Source: a beta proteobacterium AAP99
GTDB lineage: Bacteria; Pseudomonadota; Gammaproteobacteria; Burkholderiales; Burkholderiaceae_C
DNA length: 40,681 nt
NCBI GenBank assembly: GCA_001295775.1
Contig: LJIA01000003.1
Span: 1-40,681 of the forward strand
Reading direction: 5' to 3'
Every line of letters begins with the position of its first letter. The first letter of the stretch is position 1. This document shows, piece after piece, positions 26,040-34,404 of the stretch. Made by a program: the position numbers and the translations under genes. The notes below the pieces were generated by a model. That model was not told the origin of the DNA and ran no database searches. It saw nothing but the letters and a program-made list of their open reading frames with translations.

Positions 26040-27338
26040 ATGACCGCCGTCTCGCTCACCCCCCGCCAGGAAAGCCGCCTGCTGGCCACGCTGGCCGGCA
26101 TCCAGTTCACGCACATCCTGGATTTCATGATCATGATGCCGCTGGCGCCGATGCTCTCGCGCGCCTTCGGCTTGTCGCCGGCGCAGTTCGGCCTGCTGGT
26201 GTCCACCTACACGCTGGCCGCCGCGGTCACGGCGATTCTGGCGGCCAGTGCGGTGGACCGCTTCGACCGGCGCAAGCTGGTGCTGGGCCTGTACGCAGCC
26301 TTCACCCTGGCCACTGCTGCCTGCGCGCTGGCGCCGAGCTACTGGACGCTGATGATCGCCCGCGCCGCGGCCGGTGCCTTTGGCGGCGTGCTCGGGGCGA
26401 TGGTGCAGACCTACATCGGCGACACGATCCCCTACGAGCGGCGCGGCCGCGCCACCGGCATCGTGATGGCGGCGTTCTCGCTGTCCACCGTGGTCGGCGT
26501 GCCGCTCGGGCTGTTTCTGGCCAGCCATGTGCCGGCCCTGGGCTGGCGCGCGCCCTTCCTCTTTGCGGCCGTGCTCGGCGCCGGGCTGTGGATCTTTTCG
26601 CGCAGCACGCTGCCGAGCATTCCTGCGCGCGTCGGGCCGCTGGGCTCAGGCGGCAAGGGCGGCTTTGCCGAGAGCTTTGCGCCCATGCGCGATGTGCTCA
26701 GCGACGCCAACCACTGGCGCGCATACGCCTTCATCGCGCTGATGATGTTTGCCAGCTTCACGGTGATCCCCTTCATCACCCTGTATCTCACCTCGAACGT
26801 GGGCTTCTCCGAGAAGCTGCTGCCGTTGATGTACCTGATCGGCGGCGCCGGCACCTTCTTCACCAGCCGCTGGTTCGGCAAGCTGGCCGATCAATACGGC
26901 AAGGCGCGCGTGTACCGCTGGCTGGCGGTGGCGGCCATGGTGCCGATCCTCCTGCTCACGCACCTGCCGCCGGTGCCGGTATGGGCCGTGATCGGCGTGG
27001 CGGCCCTGTTCTTCATTCTGGTGAGCGGCCGCTTCGCCCCCGGCATGGCGATGGTGACCTCCGCCGGCCAGCCGCGGGTGCGCGGCGCCTTCATGAGTCT
27101 GAACACCGCGGTGCAGAACGCGGCCAGCGGCACCGCGGCCTTCGTGGCTGGGCTGATCGTCAGCAAGCAGGCCGACGGCACCCTGACCCACTACAACGTG
27201 GTGGGCTACGTGGCGATCGCTGCCGGCGTGGTGAGCCTGTGGCTCGCCGGGCGCGTGAAGCCGGTGGACGCCAGCCCGGCGCCTGCGCCCGAGCCGCTGC
27301 ATGTGGTCGAGCCGGGGCGGGTCCGTGCTGCTGAATAG
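26040..27338 (+). CDS. MFS efflux-type transporter
   Basis: A 12-span major facilitator superfamily transporter of 432 residues in the drug/sugar-efflux style. The motif A loop is VDRFDRRKLVLGLY between spans 2 and 3. The start is the ATG of MTAVSLTPRQESRLLATLAG; the frame is open upstream but not protein-like. No strong ribosome-binding site precedes it, which with the leader hairpin could mean weak or controlled translation. Cargo unknown. Confidence 0.88.
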   Translation: MTAVSLTPRQESRLLATLAGIQFTHILDFMIMMPLAPMLSRAFGLSPAQFGLLVSTYTLAAAVTAILAASAVDRFDRRKLVLGLYAAFTLATAACALAPSYWTLMIARAAAGAFGGVLGAMVQTYIGDTIPYERRGRATGIVMAAFSLSTVVGVPLGLFLASHVPALGWRAPFLFAAVLGAGLWIFSRSTLPSIPARVGPLGSGGKGGFAESFAPMRDVLSDANHWRAYAFIALMMFASFTVIPFITLYLTSNVGFSEKLLPLMYLIGGAGTFFTSRWFGKLADQYGKARVYRWLAVAAMVPILLLTHLPPVPVWAVIGVAALFFILVSGRFAPGMAMVTSAGQPRVRGAFMSLNTAVQNAASGTAAFVAGLIVSKQADGTLTHYNVVGYVAIAAGVVSLWLAGRVKPVDASPAPAPEPLHVVEPGRVRAAE

Positions 27339-27351
27339 ATCATTTTCAGCC

Positions 27352-27471
27352 AAATATCGCAAGTCAGCTTTCCGCTCGTGCTGTATGGATCTTGGCGGTA
27401 TTTGAAAGCTAAATAAGTCGATTTCGGACGCAAAGCAAGCTCAGAGAGGCCATTCTGCCTCAGAACGGCCC
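27352..27471. repeat. Nested inverted repeats between convergent genes
   Basis: CAAATATCGC (27352-27361) pairs with GCGGTATTTG (27396-27405) with one mismatch, AGCTTTC pairs with the adjoining GAAAGCT, and GGCCATTCTG pairs with CAGAACGGCC (27449-27471) around a 3-base loop. The stretch is AT-richer than its surroundings. It could end transcription from both sides. Confidence 0.5.
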
Positions 27472-27547
27472 TTGATCGGCGGGCAAGCGGCGCCCGGCCG
27501 CGCCAGGCCGCGCGCCTGCGCCATCCGCCACGCAGGCCGCACCGCAT

Positions 27548-28543
27548 TCAGGAAGGCGACGCGCCCCCCGCGGCTGGCGCTGCCGGCTCGTCGCGCCGCG
27601 CAAACTTCAGCACCACGAAGAACAGCGCCACGCTGATCACGATGTCCACAAAGGTGGTGTAGAACAGCCAGGTGTCGGTGCTGGCGACCTTGGCCACCAG
27701 CCAGTTCAGCACCGCCATGAACAGACCCACGGCGCCCAGGCCGAGCGTGAAGCGCGCGGGGTCGATCGGCTGCAGGATATAGCGCTGCATGCGCACGCCG
27801 AAATAGCGTCCGCCGTTGCCCAGTGCGTCGCTCAGCATGAGCCCCGCCACGAACAGGCCGAGGACGGTGCCCTTCATCTTCACCATGTCCTCGTCATCAA
27901 AGACGAGCGAGAAGCCGGCGCTCACCATCAGCATGAAGATGCCGAACATCGCCAGACCGCCCAGCAGGTCCACGCGCACGAAGCGCTGGACGACCACGAT
28001 GGCCAACCCCGCTCCGGCGCCCACCAGCGCCGCCGTGGTCAGGTTGGAGTACTTGGCCACCACGAAGAACAGCAGGCCCAGGGCAATGTCCACGTAGATC
28101 GAGTACTTGTTGCGGTTCCATTGCTCGGACTGCCGTGCCTGCTCGGCCTGGGCGCGCGCCTGGGCGGCGGGGTCGCTGCCGCCGCTCGCCTTGAGCACCA
28201 TGTTGCGCGACCACTCCGGCCAGGCAATGCGTTTGCCCGGATGGCTTTCGTGCACCACGCGGTCATCGATGCGAACGACCAGACCCAGTGCGTACCAGGT
28301 CACGTAGCCGGACTCCACCTCCACCGTGCGGCCATCGGGCAGCGTGAAGCGGATGTGGTGATTGCGCAGGCTCTCCTCGGTCTGGAAGCCCTCGGTCAGG
28401 TCTTCGCCGATCACTTCCGCGCCGCGCCGCAGCACGCTGCGCATGTGCGAAAACCCATAGCTCAATGCAGCTTCGTATTGCTGCCCGTCCAACGTGAACT
28501 TGCGTCGGTAGGTCCAAAGTGTCATTCCGGTCATGGCCGCCAT
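27548..28543 (-). CDS. Membrane protein with YciB/IspZ-like C-terminal domain
   Basis: About 331 residues. The N-terminal 120 residues are soluble, beta-rich (MTLWTYRRKFTLDGQQYEAA, then FTLPDGRTVEVESGYVTWYA). After a charged linker there are five or six membrane spans. The segment SLVFDDEDMVKMKGTVLGLF, followed by DALGNGGRYFG, resembles the YciB/IspZ septation-protein family. I regard this as a fusion with an unassigned N-terminal domain. Three ATGs within seven codons are possible starts; the first was used. The AraC gene ends 59 bases upstream with its own terminator, so this gene is transcribed separately or by read-through. Confidence 0.75.
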   Translation of the reverse strand: MAAMTGMTLWTYRRKFTLDGQQYEAALSYGFSHMRSVLRRGAEVIGEDLTEGFQTEESLRNHHIRFTLPDGRTVEVESGYVTWYALGLVVRIDDRVVHESHPGKRIAWPEWSRNMVLKASGGSDPAAQARAQAEQARQSEQWNRNKYSIYVDIALGLLFFVVAKYSNLTTAALVGAGAGLAIVVVQRFVRVDLLGGLAMFGIFMLMVSAGFSLVFDDEDMVKMKGTVLGLFVAGLMLSDALGNGGRYFGVRMQRYILQPIDPARFTLGLGAVGLFMAVLNWLVAKVASTDTWLFYTTFVDIVISVALFFVVLKFARRDEPAAPAAGGASPS

Positions 28544-28591
28544 TGTGGGTGGCGGACCGACAGGGGTCACTTGGGGTTTGCCGCGCTGCGG

Positions 28592-28610
28592 AAAAAGCCG
28601 CGTCAGCGGC
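28592..28610 (-). terminator. Intrinsic terminator of the AraC gene
   Basis: On the minus strand GCCGC-TGAC-GCGGC is followed at once by TTTTT. The TGA stop codon of the AraC gene is the first three bases of the loop, so translation ends inside the terminator itself. Confidence 0.8.
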
Positions 28611-29538
28611 CGGCCTGAGCGTGTGGATTGCACTGGAGCGGTGGCAGCGCGGTCCGCGTGGACTCGCTCTGGGGGTCGATCTGCACCACCACTGGCGAAA
28701 GCGCCAGCAAGGCCGTGGGGCTCATGCCGAACATCTCGCGAAACGCGGCGGAGAGGTGCGCGCTGCCCGCGAGACCGGCGTCCAGCGCCGCGCGGGTCAA
28801 GTCAGCATCCGCACGGCCAGCTGCCCGCCCATTCGCTGCAAGCACGGCTGCGCGCAGGCGCATCCACAGGCGCAGCCGCCGGAAGGGCAGGCCGGTCTCC
28901 TGCTTCACGAGATGTTGCAGCCTGCTCTCGGACACGCCCAGCGCCGCGGCCCAGCCCGCCAGATCGCGCGTGTCCTCGGGCCGGGCGTGCAGACGGGTGA
29001 CGAGCTGGCGCACCCGCGCGTCGCCGAGAGCGGGCTGCACTGCCTCTCCAAGCAGCGCCGCTTGGAGTGGCGCGAGGTGTTGCGCGTGCGTCGTCTCGTC
29101 GGCCCAGGCCGCGGCGCTGCGCGGCAGATGGCGGAGCGCCGTGCGCAGTGCGTCTTCTCCCGCCAGCGCAAAGCAGGCATCGGCGTGCTGCTCGGCGCAG
29201 CGGGCGCGCAGGGCCTTGAGCTCGCTGCTGAAGGGGTCGAGGTAGATGAAGGCGCAGTCCCCCGCGCCAGCGCGGATCTGGTGCAGGCGGTTCGGTTCGA
29301 TCAACACAGCACTGCAGCGCCGCTGCCCGGTCTGCGGCCGGCGGGCATCCAGTGCGAGTTCGAAGGGGGCGTCGAGTGCCAGGGCCAGCACCGCCACGGC
29401 GTTGCGGTGCGCGCTCAGTCTCAGGCTGGGGCCGAGGTACAGCGCCCGCGTGCCCCAGCTGAGCAGCAATGGCGCGCAGCCGGTTTCTGAAAGCGCGGCT
29501 GCGGCCGCTTCCATAGGATGTGCAGACCCGTTCGTCAT
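28603..29538 (-). CDS. AraC-family transcription regulator
   Basis: A 311-residue regulator with a cupin-like sensor half and two helix-turn-helix motifs at the C-terminus: DLAGWAAALGVSESRLQHLV and LTRAALDAGLAGSAHLSAAF, ending in FGMSPTALLA. The start MTNGSAHPMEAAAA gives normal length; a longer upstream frame reads into the divergent gene. It faces the small membrane-protein gene across 46 bases, a layout typical of a regulator and its target. The inducer cannot be predicted. Confidence 0.88.
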   Translation of the reverse strand: MTNGSAHPMEAAAAALSETGCAPLLLSWGTRALYLGPSLRLSAHRNAVAVLALALDAPFELALDARRPQTGQRRCSAVLIEPNRLHQIRAGAGDCAFIYLDPFSSELKALRARCAEQHADACFALAGEDALRTALRHLPRSAAAWADETTHAQHLAPLQAALLGEAVQPALGDARVRQLVTRLHARPEDTRDLAGWAAALGVSESRLQHLVKQETGLPFRRLRLWMRLRAAVLAANGRAAGRADADLTRAALDAGLAGSAHLSAAFREMFGMSPTALLALSPVVVQIDPQSESTRTALPPLQCNPHAQAGR

Positions 29539-29584
29539 CTTCCGTCGTGTCTCATCACGCGCCCGCGCCAGCAAAGGAATCCGC

Positions 29585-29974
29585 ATGCAAGCTCTTGCCA
29601 AGGTACTGCTCATCGTCAGCGGAATCATCCATCTTCTGCCGCTGTCTGGCGTGCTGGGCGGCGCACAACTCGCGCGCCTGTATGGCCTGCCGATCGAGGA
29701 CCCCAATCTGCTCATTCTCATGCGCCACCGCGCCGTGCTCTTCGGCCTGCTGGGCGTGCTGCTGATCGCGGCGGCCTGGCGCATGGAGCTGCGCCCGGCG
29801 GCCTACGTGGCCGGGCTCGCGAGCGTGCTCGCCTTCATCGCGCTGGCGTGGGTCACACCGGGGCATAACGCGCTGATCCAGCGCGTGGTGGTGGCTGACT
29901 GGATTGCAGCGGCCTGTCTGGTGGGCGCGCTGATGATCGATGTGTTTGCGCGTCGCAGCGCCGCTCTGAGCTAG
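29585..29974 (+). CDS. Small four-span membrane protein
   Basis: A 129-residue protein with four likely membrane spans (for example VLLIVSGIIHLLPLSGVLGG, then VLFGLLGVLLIAAAW, then VAGLASVLAFIALAWV, then DWIAAACLVGALMID). I do not recognise a named family. AAGGA precedes the ATG. It is divergent from the AraC gene and precedes the VOC and GFA genes by about 70 bases, so it may head that unit under AraC control. Confidence 0.78.
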   Translation: MQALAKVLLIVSGIIHLLPLSGVLGGAQLARLYGLPIEDPNLLILMRHRAVLFGLLGVLLIAAAWRMELRPAAYVAGLASVLAFIALAWVTPGHNALIQRVVVADWIAAACLVGALMIDVFARRSAALS

Positions 29975-30044
29975 GCAGGCTCGACCGGCACAGACCTGCA
30001 GCGCACAATGCCGCCAGCGCAAGGCGCAGGATCGGGAGGGCGAC

Positions 30045-30434
30045 ATGAAGCGAGTCACTGGCATTGGCGGCATCTTCTTCAAGGCGCGTGGCGACGCGGC
30101 CGCGCTGGCTGCGTGGTACCGCAAGCATCTGGGCATCGACGTGCAGCCCTGGGGCGGCGCGGCCTTCAGCTGGGCCGGGCCGGACAATCCGCAGGGCGTG
30201 GGCACGACGATCTGGAACATCAACGGCGCGGACTCCGACTACTTCGCGCCCAGCACCTCGAGCTTCATGATCAATTACCGCGTGGCGGATGTTCATGCGC
30301 TCATCAAGACCCTGCGTGAAGAGGGCTGCGATGTGCAGGGCGAGGTGCAGGAGTCCGAGTACGGCAAGTTCGGCTGGGTGATGGACCCGGACGGGAACAA
30401 GATCGAACTCTGGGAGCCGCCGGCCGGGCAGTGA
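30045..30434 (+). CDS. VOC family protein (second)
   Basis: A 129-residue glyoxalase-fold protein. It has RVTGIGGIFFKARG at the start, two beta-alpha-beta modules, and the metal-associated end GWVMDPDGNKIELWEPP. GGGAGG sits ahead of the ATG. It lies 7 bases before the GFA-family gene, reading in the same direction, suggesting joint function on a reactive small molecule. It is not a close copy of the VOC protein at 24042. Confidence 0.9.
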   Translation: MKRVTGIGGIFFKARGDAAALAAWYRKHLGIDVQPWGGAAFSWAGPDNPQGVGTTIWNINGADSDYFAPSTSSFMINYRVADVHALIKTLREEGCDVQGEVQESEYGKFGWVMDPDGNKIELWEPPAGQ

Positions 30435-30441
30435 GGCGCGC

Positions 30442-30960
30442 ATGACCCTTACCGAAGACCTGAGTGGCGGGTGCGATTGCCGCTCCATCCGCTACCGCTT
30501 GAACCGCCCGCCGATGTTCGTGAACTGCTGCCACTGCAGCTGGTGCCAGCGCGAGACCGGCAGCGCGTTTGCCGTGAACGCCATGATCGAGGCGGATGAG
30601 CTGGTGTGCGTTGCGGGCACGCCGGATCTTGTCGAGACGCCTTCGGAGAGCGGGCTCGGCCAGCAGATCGCCCGCTGCCCTCGCTGTCGCGTCGCGCTCT
30701 GGAGCCACTATGCGAGCGCAGGGCCGATCGTCGCGTTTGTGCGCGTCGGCACACTGGATGCACCGGAACGCTGCTCGCCGGACGCGCACATCTTTACGCG
30801 TTCCAAGCTGCCCTGGGTGCAGCTGCCGGAGGGCGTACCCGCATTTGAGATCTTCTACGAGCGCGAGACCCTGTGGCCGGCAGCGAGTCTGGCACGGCGT
30901 GGTGCACTGCTGCCGCGCATCAACGCGTATCGCGAGCAGCGCGGCCTGCCGCCGATCTGA
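30442..30960 (+). CDS. GFA/CENP-V family zinc protein (second copy)
   Basis: A 172-residue GFA-fold protein. The zinc cysteines are C11 and C13 (GGCDCRS), C30, C32 and C35 (CCHCSWC), and C79 and C82 (RCPRCRV). Longer than the first GFA protein, with an added C-terminal helical tail (RETLWPAASLARRGALLPRI). Function is family-level only. It lies 7 bases after the VOC gene and is convergent with the hypothetical gene downstream. Confidence 0.9.
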   Translation: MTLTEDLSGGCDCRSIRYRLNRPPMFVNCCHCSWCQRETGSAFAVNAMIEADELVCVAGTPDLVETPSESGLGQQIARCPRCRVALWSHYASAGPIVAFVRVGTLDAPERCSPDAHIFTRSKLPWVQLPEGVPAFEIFYERETLWPAASLARRGALLPRINAYREQRGLPPI

Positions 30961-30966
30961 GCGCAT

Positions 30967-31470
30967 TCATCCGGCCGGCCAGAGGATCCAGCGCAGCCAC
31001 TCGGGGCGCGCAGCCCGCCCGGGGCACGGAGCCGACGCATCTGCGCGGGCGGATCGCACGGCAAGGCGCTGGTCCAGCTGATCCCAGTCGGCGAGCAGTT
31101 GTTCTGCGGTTTCGCGCAGGACAGGATGCAGGCTGCCTGGGCCGGTGAGCTCGGCCAGCTCCGCCAGATGCCGCTCCACGCGCCAGGCCAAAGCCGGGCA
31201 CACGAGGCCGTCGGCAGCGCGCCGTGCAAAGCTGCTCATCAGCGTGAGCAGGGAGGCCAGCAGCACGGCCTGACCCGACTCGGACTCACGGGCCGGAGCT
31301 GGCCGCGCATTCACGCCGTGCGCCATTTCCGCGGGACAGGTGTCCGGCATGCAGCCGCGCCGCTCAGCTTGCGGGCGGCGGAAGCTGAGGACCTTGGCGC
31401 TCGCGGCCCCGGTCGGGTCAGTGGTCTGCCCCGCGATGAGCCCGTCGGTACCTTCGTGATCAGCGGGCAT
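30967..31470 (-). CDS. Hypothetical protein overlapping the FTR1 gene end
   Basis: A 167-residue protein of unknown function. The first third is low-complexity and the rest looks helical (EHLAELAELTGPGSLH-like, then LADWDQLDQRLAVR). Its ATG lies within the last codons of the FTR1 gene (11-base overlap), so it is probably translated by coupling and could be an iron-related accessory. I do not recognise the family, and the coding call is moderate. Confidence 0.55.
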   Translation of the reverse strand: MPADHEGTDGLIAGQTTDPTGAASAKVLSFRRPQAERRGCMPDTCPAEMAHGVNARPAPARESESGQAVLLASLLTLMSSFARRAADGLVCPALAWRVERHLAELAELTGPGSLHPVLRETAEQLLADWDQLDQRLAVRSARADASAPCPGRAARPEWLRWILWPAG

Positions 31471-32290
31471 CGTGCGCCAGTGCCTCAGCGGTTTGGGCAG
31501 ACGGGTGTGCGGTGGTCTGCAGGGTCGGTGCGCGGCGCGCCGCGCGATCGCGCCACATGGCCACGGCGATGAAGCCCATCGGCGCCAGCACCATCACGAG
31601 CGAGAGCAGCTGCCCGGCCCAGCCCTCGGCCAGCACCTCAGTGGCGTCGTGCCAGTAGGCGTTGTCCAGGCCGGGCAGCGCGCCGGCCTCGGCAAATTCA
31701 TGGAAGGCATAGATGGCAAGCTGCACCGAGAAGATCACCATGAACACGGCCGTGACCTGGAAGAAGCGCGTGAGATTGATGCGCTTGCCGTAGCGCGCCC
31801 AGCCCCAGGCCAGCAGGCCGGCCAGCGCCAGGCCGATGGCGCCGCCCACGGCCAGGTGCGCCGTGGTCTGCATCTGCGCGAGCGACGCAATCATCGTGGC
31901 TGTCTCCACACCCTCGCGGCCGATCATCAGCAACACGAAGGCAAACACGGCCAGCCACGCGGCGGTGCTGCTCTTGTCGGCCGCGGCGTCCACCTTGGCG
32001 CGGATCTCGCCGGCCATGCGCTTGCCGCGGCGCATCATGTGCCAGGTGCAGGTGAGCACAAGCACGAAGGCCGCCAGTGCCAGAACGCCCTCGTGGATCG
32101 GCTGCATGGCGCCGTAGCGCGCCAGTACCACGCCCAGTGCGAGCGACCCGAGCACCGCCACCACCACGCCCGCATGCAGCGCCGAGACCAGCGCGGTGCG
32201 CTGCGTCTGGCGCAGATAGGCCAGGGTGATGGCAATGATGAGGAAGGCTTCCACGCCTTCGCGGAAGCTGACGATCAGGGTCTGGAACAT
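31460..32290 (-). CDS. FTR1-family iron permease
   Basis: A 276-residue inner-membrane iron importer with about seven spans. Both iron-binding REGxE motifs are present: R10-E-G-V-E14 (SFREGVEAFLI) and R125-E-G-V-E129 (GREGVETATMI). No EfeO or EfeB gene is adjacent, so it is not a complete EfeUOB system and may work alone or with partners elsewhere. The ATG was chosen because MFQTLIVSFREG is the usual start; upstream frame is Arg-rich. Transcription should begin near 32499, leaving a leader of about 210 bases. A Fur-type site governs its promoter. Confidence 0.92.
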   Translation of the reverse strand: MFQTLIVSFREGVEAFLIIAITLAYLRQTQRTALVSALHAGVVVAVLGSLALGVVLARYGAMQPIHEGVLALAAFVLVLTCTWHMMRRGKRMAGEIRAKVDAAADKSSTAAWLAVFAFVLLMIGREGVETATMIASLAQMQTTAHLAVGGAIGLALAGLLAWGWARYGKRINLTRFFQVTAVFMVIFSVQLAIYAFHEFAEAGALPGLDNAYWHDATEVLAEGWAGQLLSLVMVLAPMGFIAVAMWRDRAARRAPTLQTTAHPSAQTAEALAHDAR

Positions 32291-32505
32291 GGGCGGGAGT
32301 CCGATCTGACGGGGCCAAGGCGGCCGGCGGTGGGTGCGATGAACGCGGCGCGTGCAGCACGGTGCGCGGCGGCGGAAGATGACCGGCCCCCGCGCGTCGC
32401 CCACGGTCGGGCGGTGGCGTGGGGGTGGGCGCGCTGGGCCAGGGGGTGCCGTCGCGCCCGCGCCACCGCGGCGGGCGAACCGATTCGGGAGCCGGTCATG
32501 AGCCC

Positions 32506-32534
32506 ATTAAATGCGAATGATTCGCATTTGTCAA
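32506..32534 (-). promoter_or_regulatory. Sigma-70 promoter with Fur box in the spacer (FTR1)
   Basis: On the minus strand TTGACA (32529-32534) and TTTAAT (32506-32511) are exactly 17 bases apart. The spacer carries AAATGCGAAT-c-ATTCGCATTT (32509-32529), a perfect 10+1+10 palindrome of Fur-box style. Repression of the FTR1 gene by iron-loaded Fur is the natural reading. Confidence 0.8.
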
Positions 32535-32781
32535 AACGGATTCACCGCGGGCATTGATCTGGCTCAAGCAGGGTGTGTCTGTCAAAGCACGCTTGTCATG
32601 TCGCCGATGAATGACAAAATCAGCCAAGATTTCATGGATGACGAAATGGCTGAAGATGTCCGTCAAATATGCGGAAAGTGGCTTTCCACGATTTTTAAAA
32701 AGACGAATATCAGCCAAATCAGCGCGTCTTCGCGCCACGTGATCCCGGTCCGCCCTGCGGCGAGAACCGCCGCTGCGCGTC
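32535..32781. other. AT-rich interval with direct repeats
   Basis: No gene is supported. Between 32606 and 32730 three related segments recur, GACAAAATCAGCCAAGAT, then GACGAAATGGCTGAAGAT, then GACGAATATCAGCCAAATCA, in an area of much lower GC than the rest. Short open frames here are not protein-like. Confidence 0.5.
32673..32696 (+). terminator. Hairpin with T tract, plus strand
   Basis: GGAAAG-tgg-CTTTCC is followed by ACGA and TTTTT. It looks like an intrinsic terminator for plus-strand transcription, though no gene on that strand ends here. Confidence 0.45.
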
Positions 32782-33120
32782 TCAGCCCGCCGTCCGCCCC
32801 CAGAGCGCCGCGAGATCCGCTGGGCTGAGCGGCAGCTCGTCGATGGGGTCGTCTTGCAGGTGGAAGATCCAGCCCTTGGCGATGAGGTCCCGCAGCTGGT
32901 GCTCGGCAAAGGTCAGGGCGATGTTGATGGCCTGCCAGCCGTCTTCGCCGATGAGGCGGATCGGCGGGTCGAGCAGCGGCGAGATGCGCAGGCTCACTTC
33001 CCAGCCGCCGTCGGCCTGCGGGTTGGGCCGCGACACGGCCAGGAACATCCGGTGGCGCGCGCCGCCCGGGGCGCAGGCCTGCAGCTCGGTGTGCGCAACC
33101 CAGTCCTCGTCGCCCCTCAC
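32782..33120 (-). CDS. Small protein coupled to the FIST gene
   Basis: A 112-residue soluble protein without a recognised name. It looks like an alpha/beta domain (HRMFLAVSRPNPQADGGWEV, then PPIRLIGEDGWQAINIALTF, then AKGWIFHLQDDPIDELPL). Its ATG overlaps the FIST gene stop by four bases (ATGA), which implies coupled translation and possibly a physical partner of the FIST protein. Confidence 0.7.
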   Translation of the reverse strand: MRGDEDWVAHTELQACAPGGARHRMFLAVSRPNPQADGGWEVSLRISPLLDPPIRLIGEDGWQAINIALTFAEHQLRDLIAKGWIFHLQDDPIDELPLSPADLAALWGRTAG

Positions 33121-34382
33121 GAAAACACCGCCAGCACGCCCGTGAAGCCGTACAGCCGGTCCCGCGCGATCTCGCCATTGGCGGCAAAGCCGATCACGGG
33201 CAGATCCTTCAGGTGATGGGTGATCAGGCCCAGCTCCACGCCGGGCTCGTCGAAGAGGTGCACGCCGCGGCCGTTGCAGCTCACATAGAGCGCGCCGCGC
33301 GGCGTCTTGCCGGCTTCTTCGAGTTCCTCGCGCAGCTCGGTGAGGCAGCGCACCAGGTCCGCCCGCGCGGCTTCGCGGTTGCGGCGGCAGAAGTGCAGGC
33401 GGTCGCCTTGCTGGACTTCATCGGCCAGGGCCACGGCGCGGCGCCGCGGGTCGATGCCGATCACCCCGCGCACGACATAGTCACCCACCGCACCGGGGCT
33501 CATGTGCGCCACGCCCACGGTTGCGGCGCTCTCATTCACACTGGGCACCGCCATGCCCACGAACAGGCCGCCGGACAGCTTCTCGCGAAGCATCTCGCCC
33601 GGCGGCATGCGGCCGGCGTAGGCGCCCAGACCGACGTCGCGCAGCAGCACATCGAAGGCCGGCTCGCCATTGAGCTGCAGCAGCCAGTTGGCATCGGCCT
33701 GCGTCACGGTATGCGGGCGCGGCGTGGGCCGGCCCGGCGCCGCCGTCACGGGGTGACAGCCCTGCGTGACCTTGACGCGGATATCCACGCCCGTCGCGGT
33801 CTGCCCTTCTGCAGTGTTGCCCGTGTCTGCAAAGGCCACGCCGCTCAGGCCGGCGTAGACAAAGTGCTCGGCCAGCTGCGGCGCACTGGGCAGGCCGCTG
33901 GTCAGCCCGCCGAACAGGAAGCCTGAGCGCGTGCGCTGCGCCAGCTCGGCGATCAACACATCCACATCCGGCGTGCGCGGGTCGGCATGTACCAGCGCCA
34001 GCGCCTGCGGCCCCTGGGTGGAGGGCAGCACGGGCAGCGGATGGGTGCCGGAGAAGGTGCGCAGGGCCTCGGGCGGGACGTCCAGTAGCAACACCGCAAG
34101 CGCCTCGCGTTGCACGTATTCTTGGCGGCCGCCGAACACGCTGCCCGCCGTGGCGCCGACCCAATGGCGCAGGCCGGTGGCGAGCTTCAGGCGTTCGATG
34201 ATCGCCTCGGCCGCGTTGGCAAAACCGTCCGTCCAGTACGCGATGCCCAACGTGGCGCTGGAGGTATAGCGCTCGTCGGCGGCCTGCTCATCGAGCTGGT
34301 CGATCACGCGTTCCACGGCCTGCGGCCAGTCACTGCCGGTCGCGTGCCCGTAGCGGAAGCGGCTGGCAGCGATCAGGCTCAT
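33117..34382 (-). CDS. FIST-domain sensor protein
   Basis: A 421-residue protein with the FIST N- and C-terminal domains, thought to bind small ligands such as amino acids. Recognisable stretches are LATGLRHWVGATAGSVFGG, RTRSGFLFGGLTSGLPSA and, near the end, ALYVSCNGRGVHLFDEPGVE with LPVIGFAANGEIA. It has no output domain, so it must act through a partner; the small overlapping gene is a candidate. The upstream open frame is Arg-rich and was not used. Confidence 0.88.
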   Translation of the reverse strand: MSLIAASRFRYGHATGSDWPQAVERVIDQLDEQAADERYTSSATLGIAYWTDGFANAAEAIIERLKLATGLRHWVGATAGSVFGGRQEYVQREALAVLLLDVPPEALRTFSGTHPLPVLPSTQGPQALALVHADPRTPDVDVLIAELAQRTRSGFLFGGLTSGLPSAPQLAEHFVYAGLSGVAFADTGNTAEGQTATGVDIRVKVTQGCHPVTAAPGRPTPRPHTVTQADANWLLQLNGEPAFDVLLRDVGLGAYAGRMPPGEMLREKLSGGLFVGMAVPSVNESAATVGVAHMSPGAVGDYVVRGVIGIDPRRRAVALADEVQQGDRLHFCRRNREAARADLVRCLTELREELEEAGKTPRGALYVSCNGRGVHLFDEPGVELGLITHHLKDLPVIGFAANGEIARDRLYGFTGVLAVFS

Positions 34383-34404
34383 GGCAACAGGGCCGGCGCG
34401 CCGC

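Noticed and set aside
32275-32499. 74-codon open frame in the FTR1 leader
   Set aside because: Arg/Ala-rich, runs into the FTR1 gene in another frame, and its ATG would sit at the predicted transcript start.
32511-32828. 105-codon open frame starting inside the Fur palindrome
   Set aside because: No ribosome-binding site or family, and it lies over the AT-rich repeat segment.
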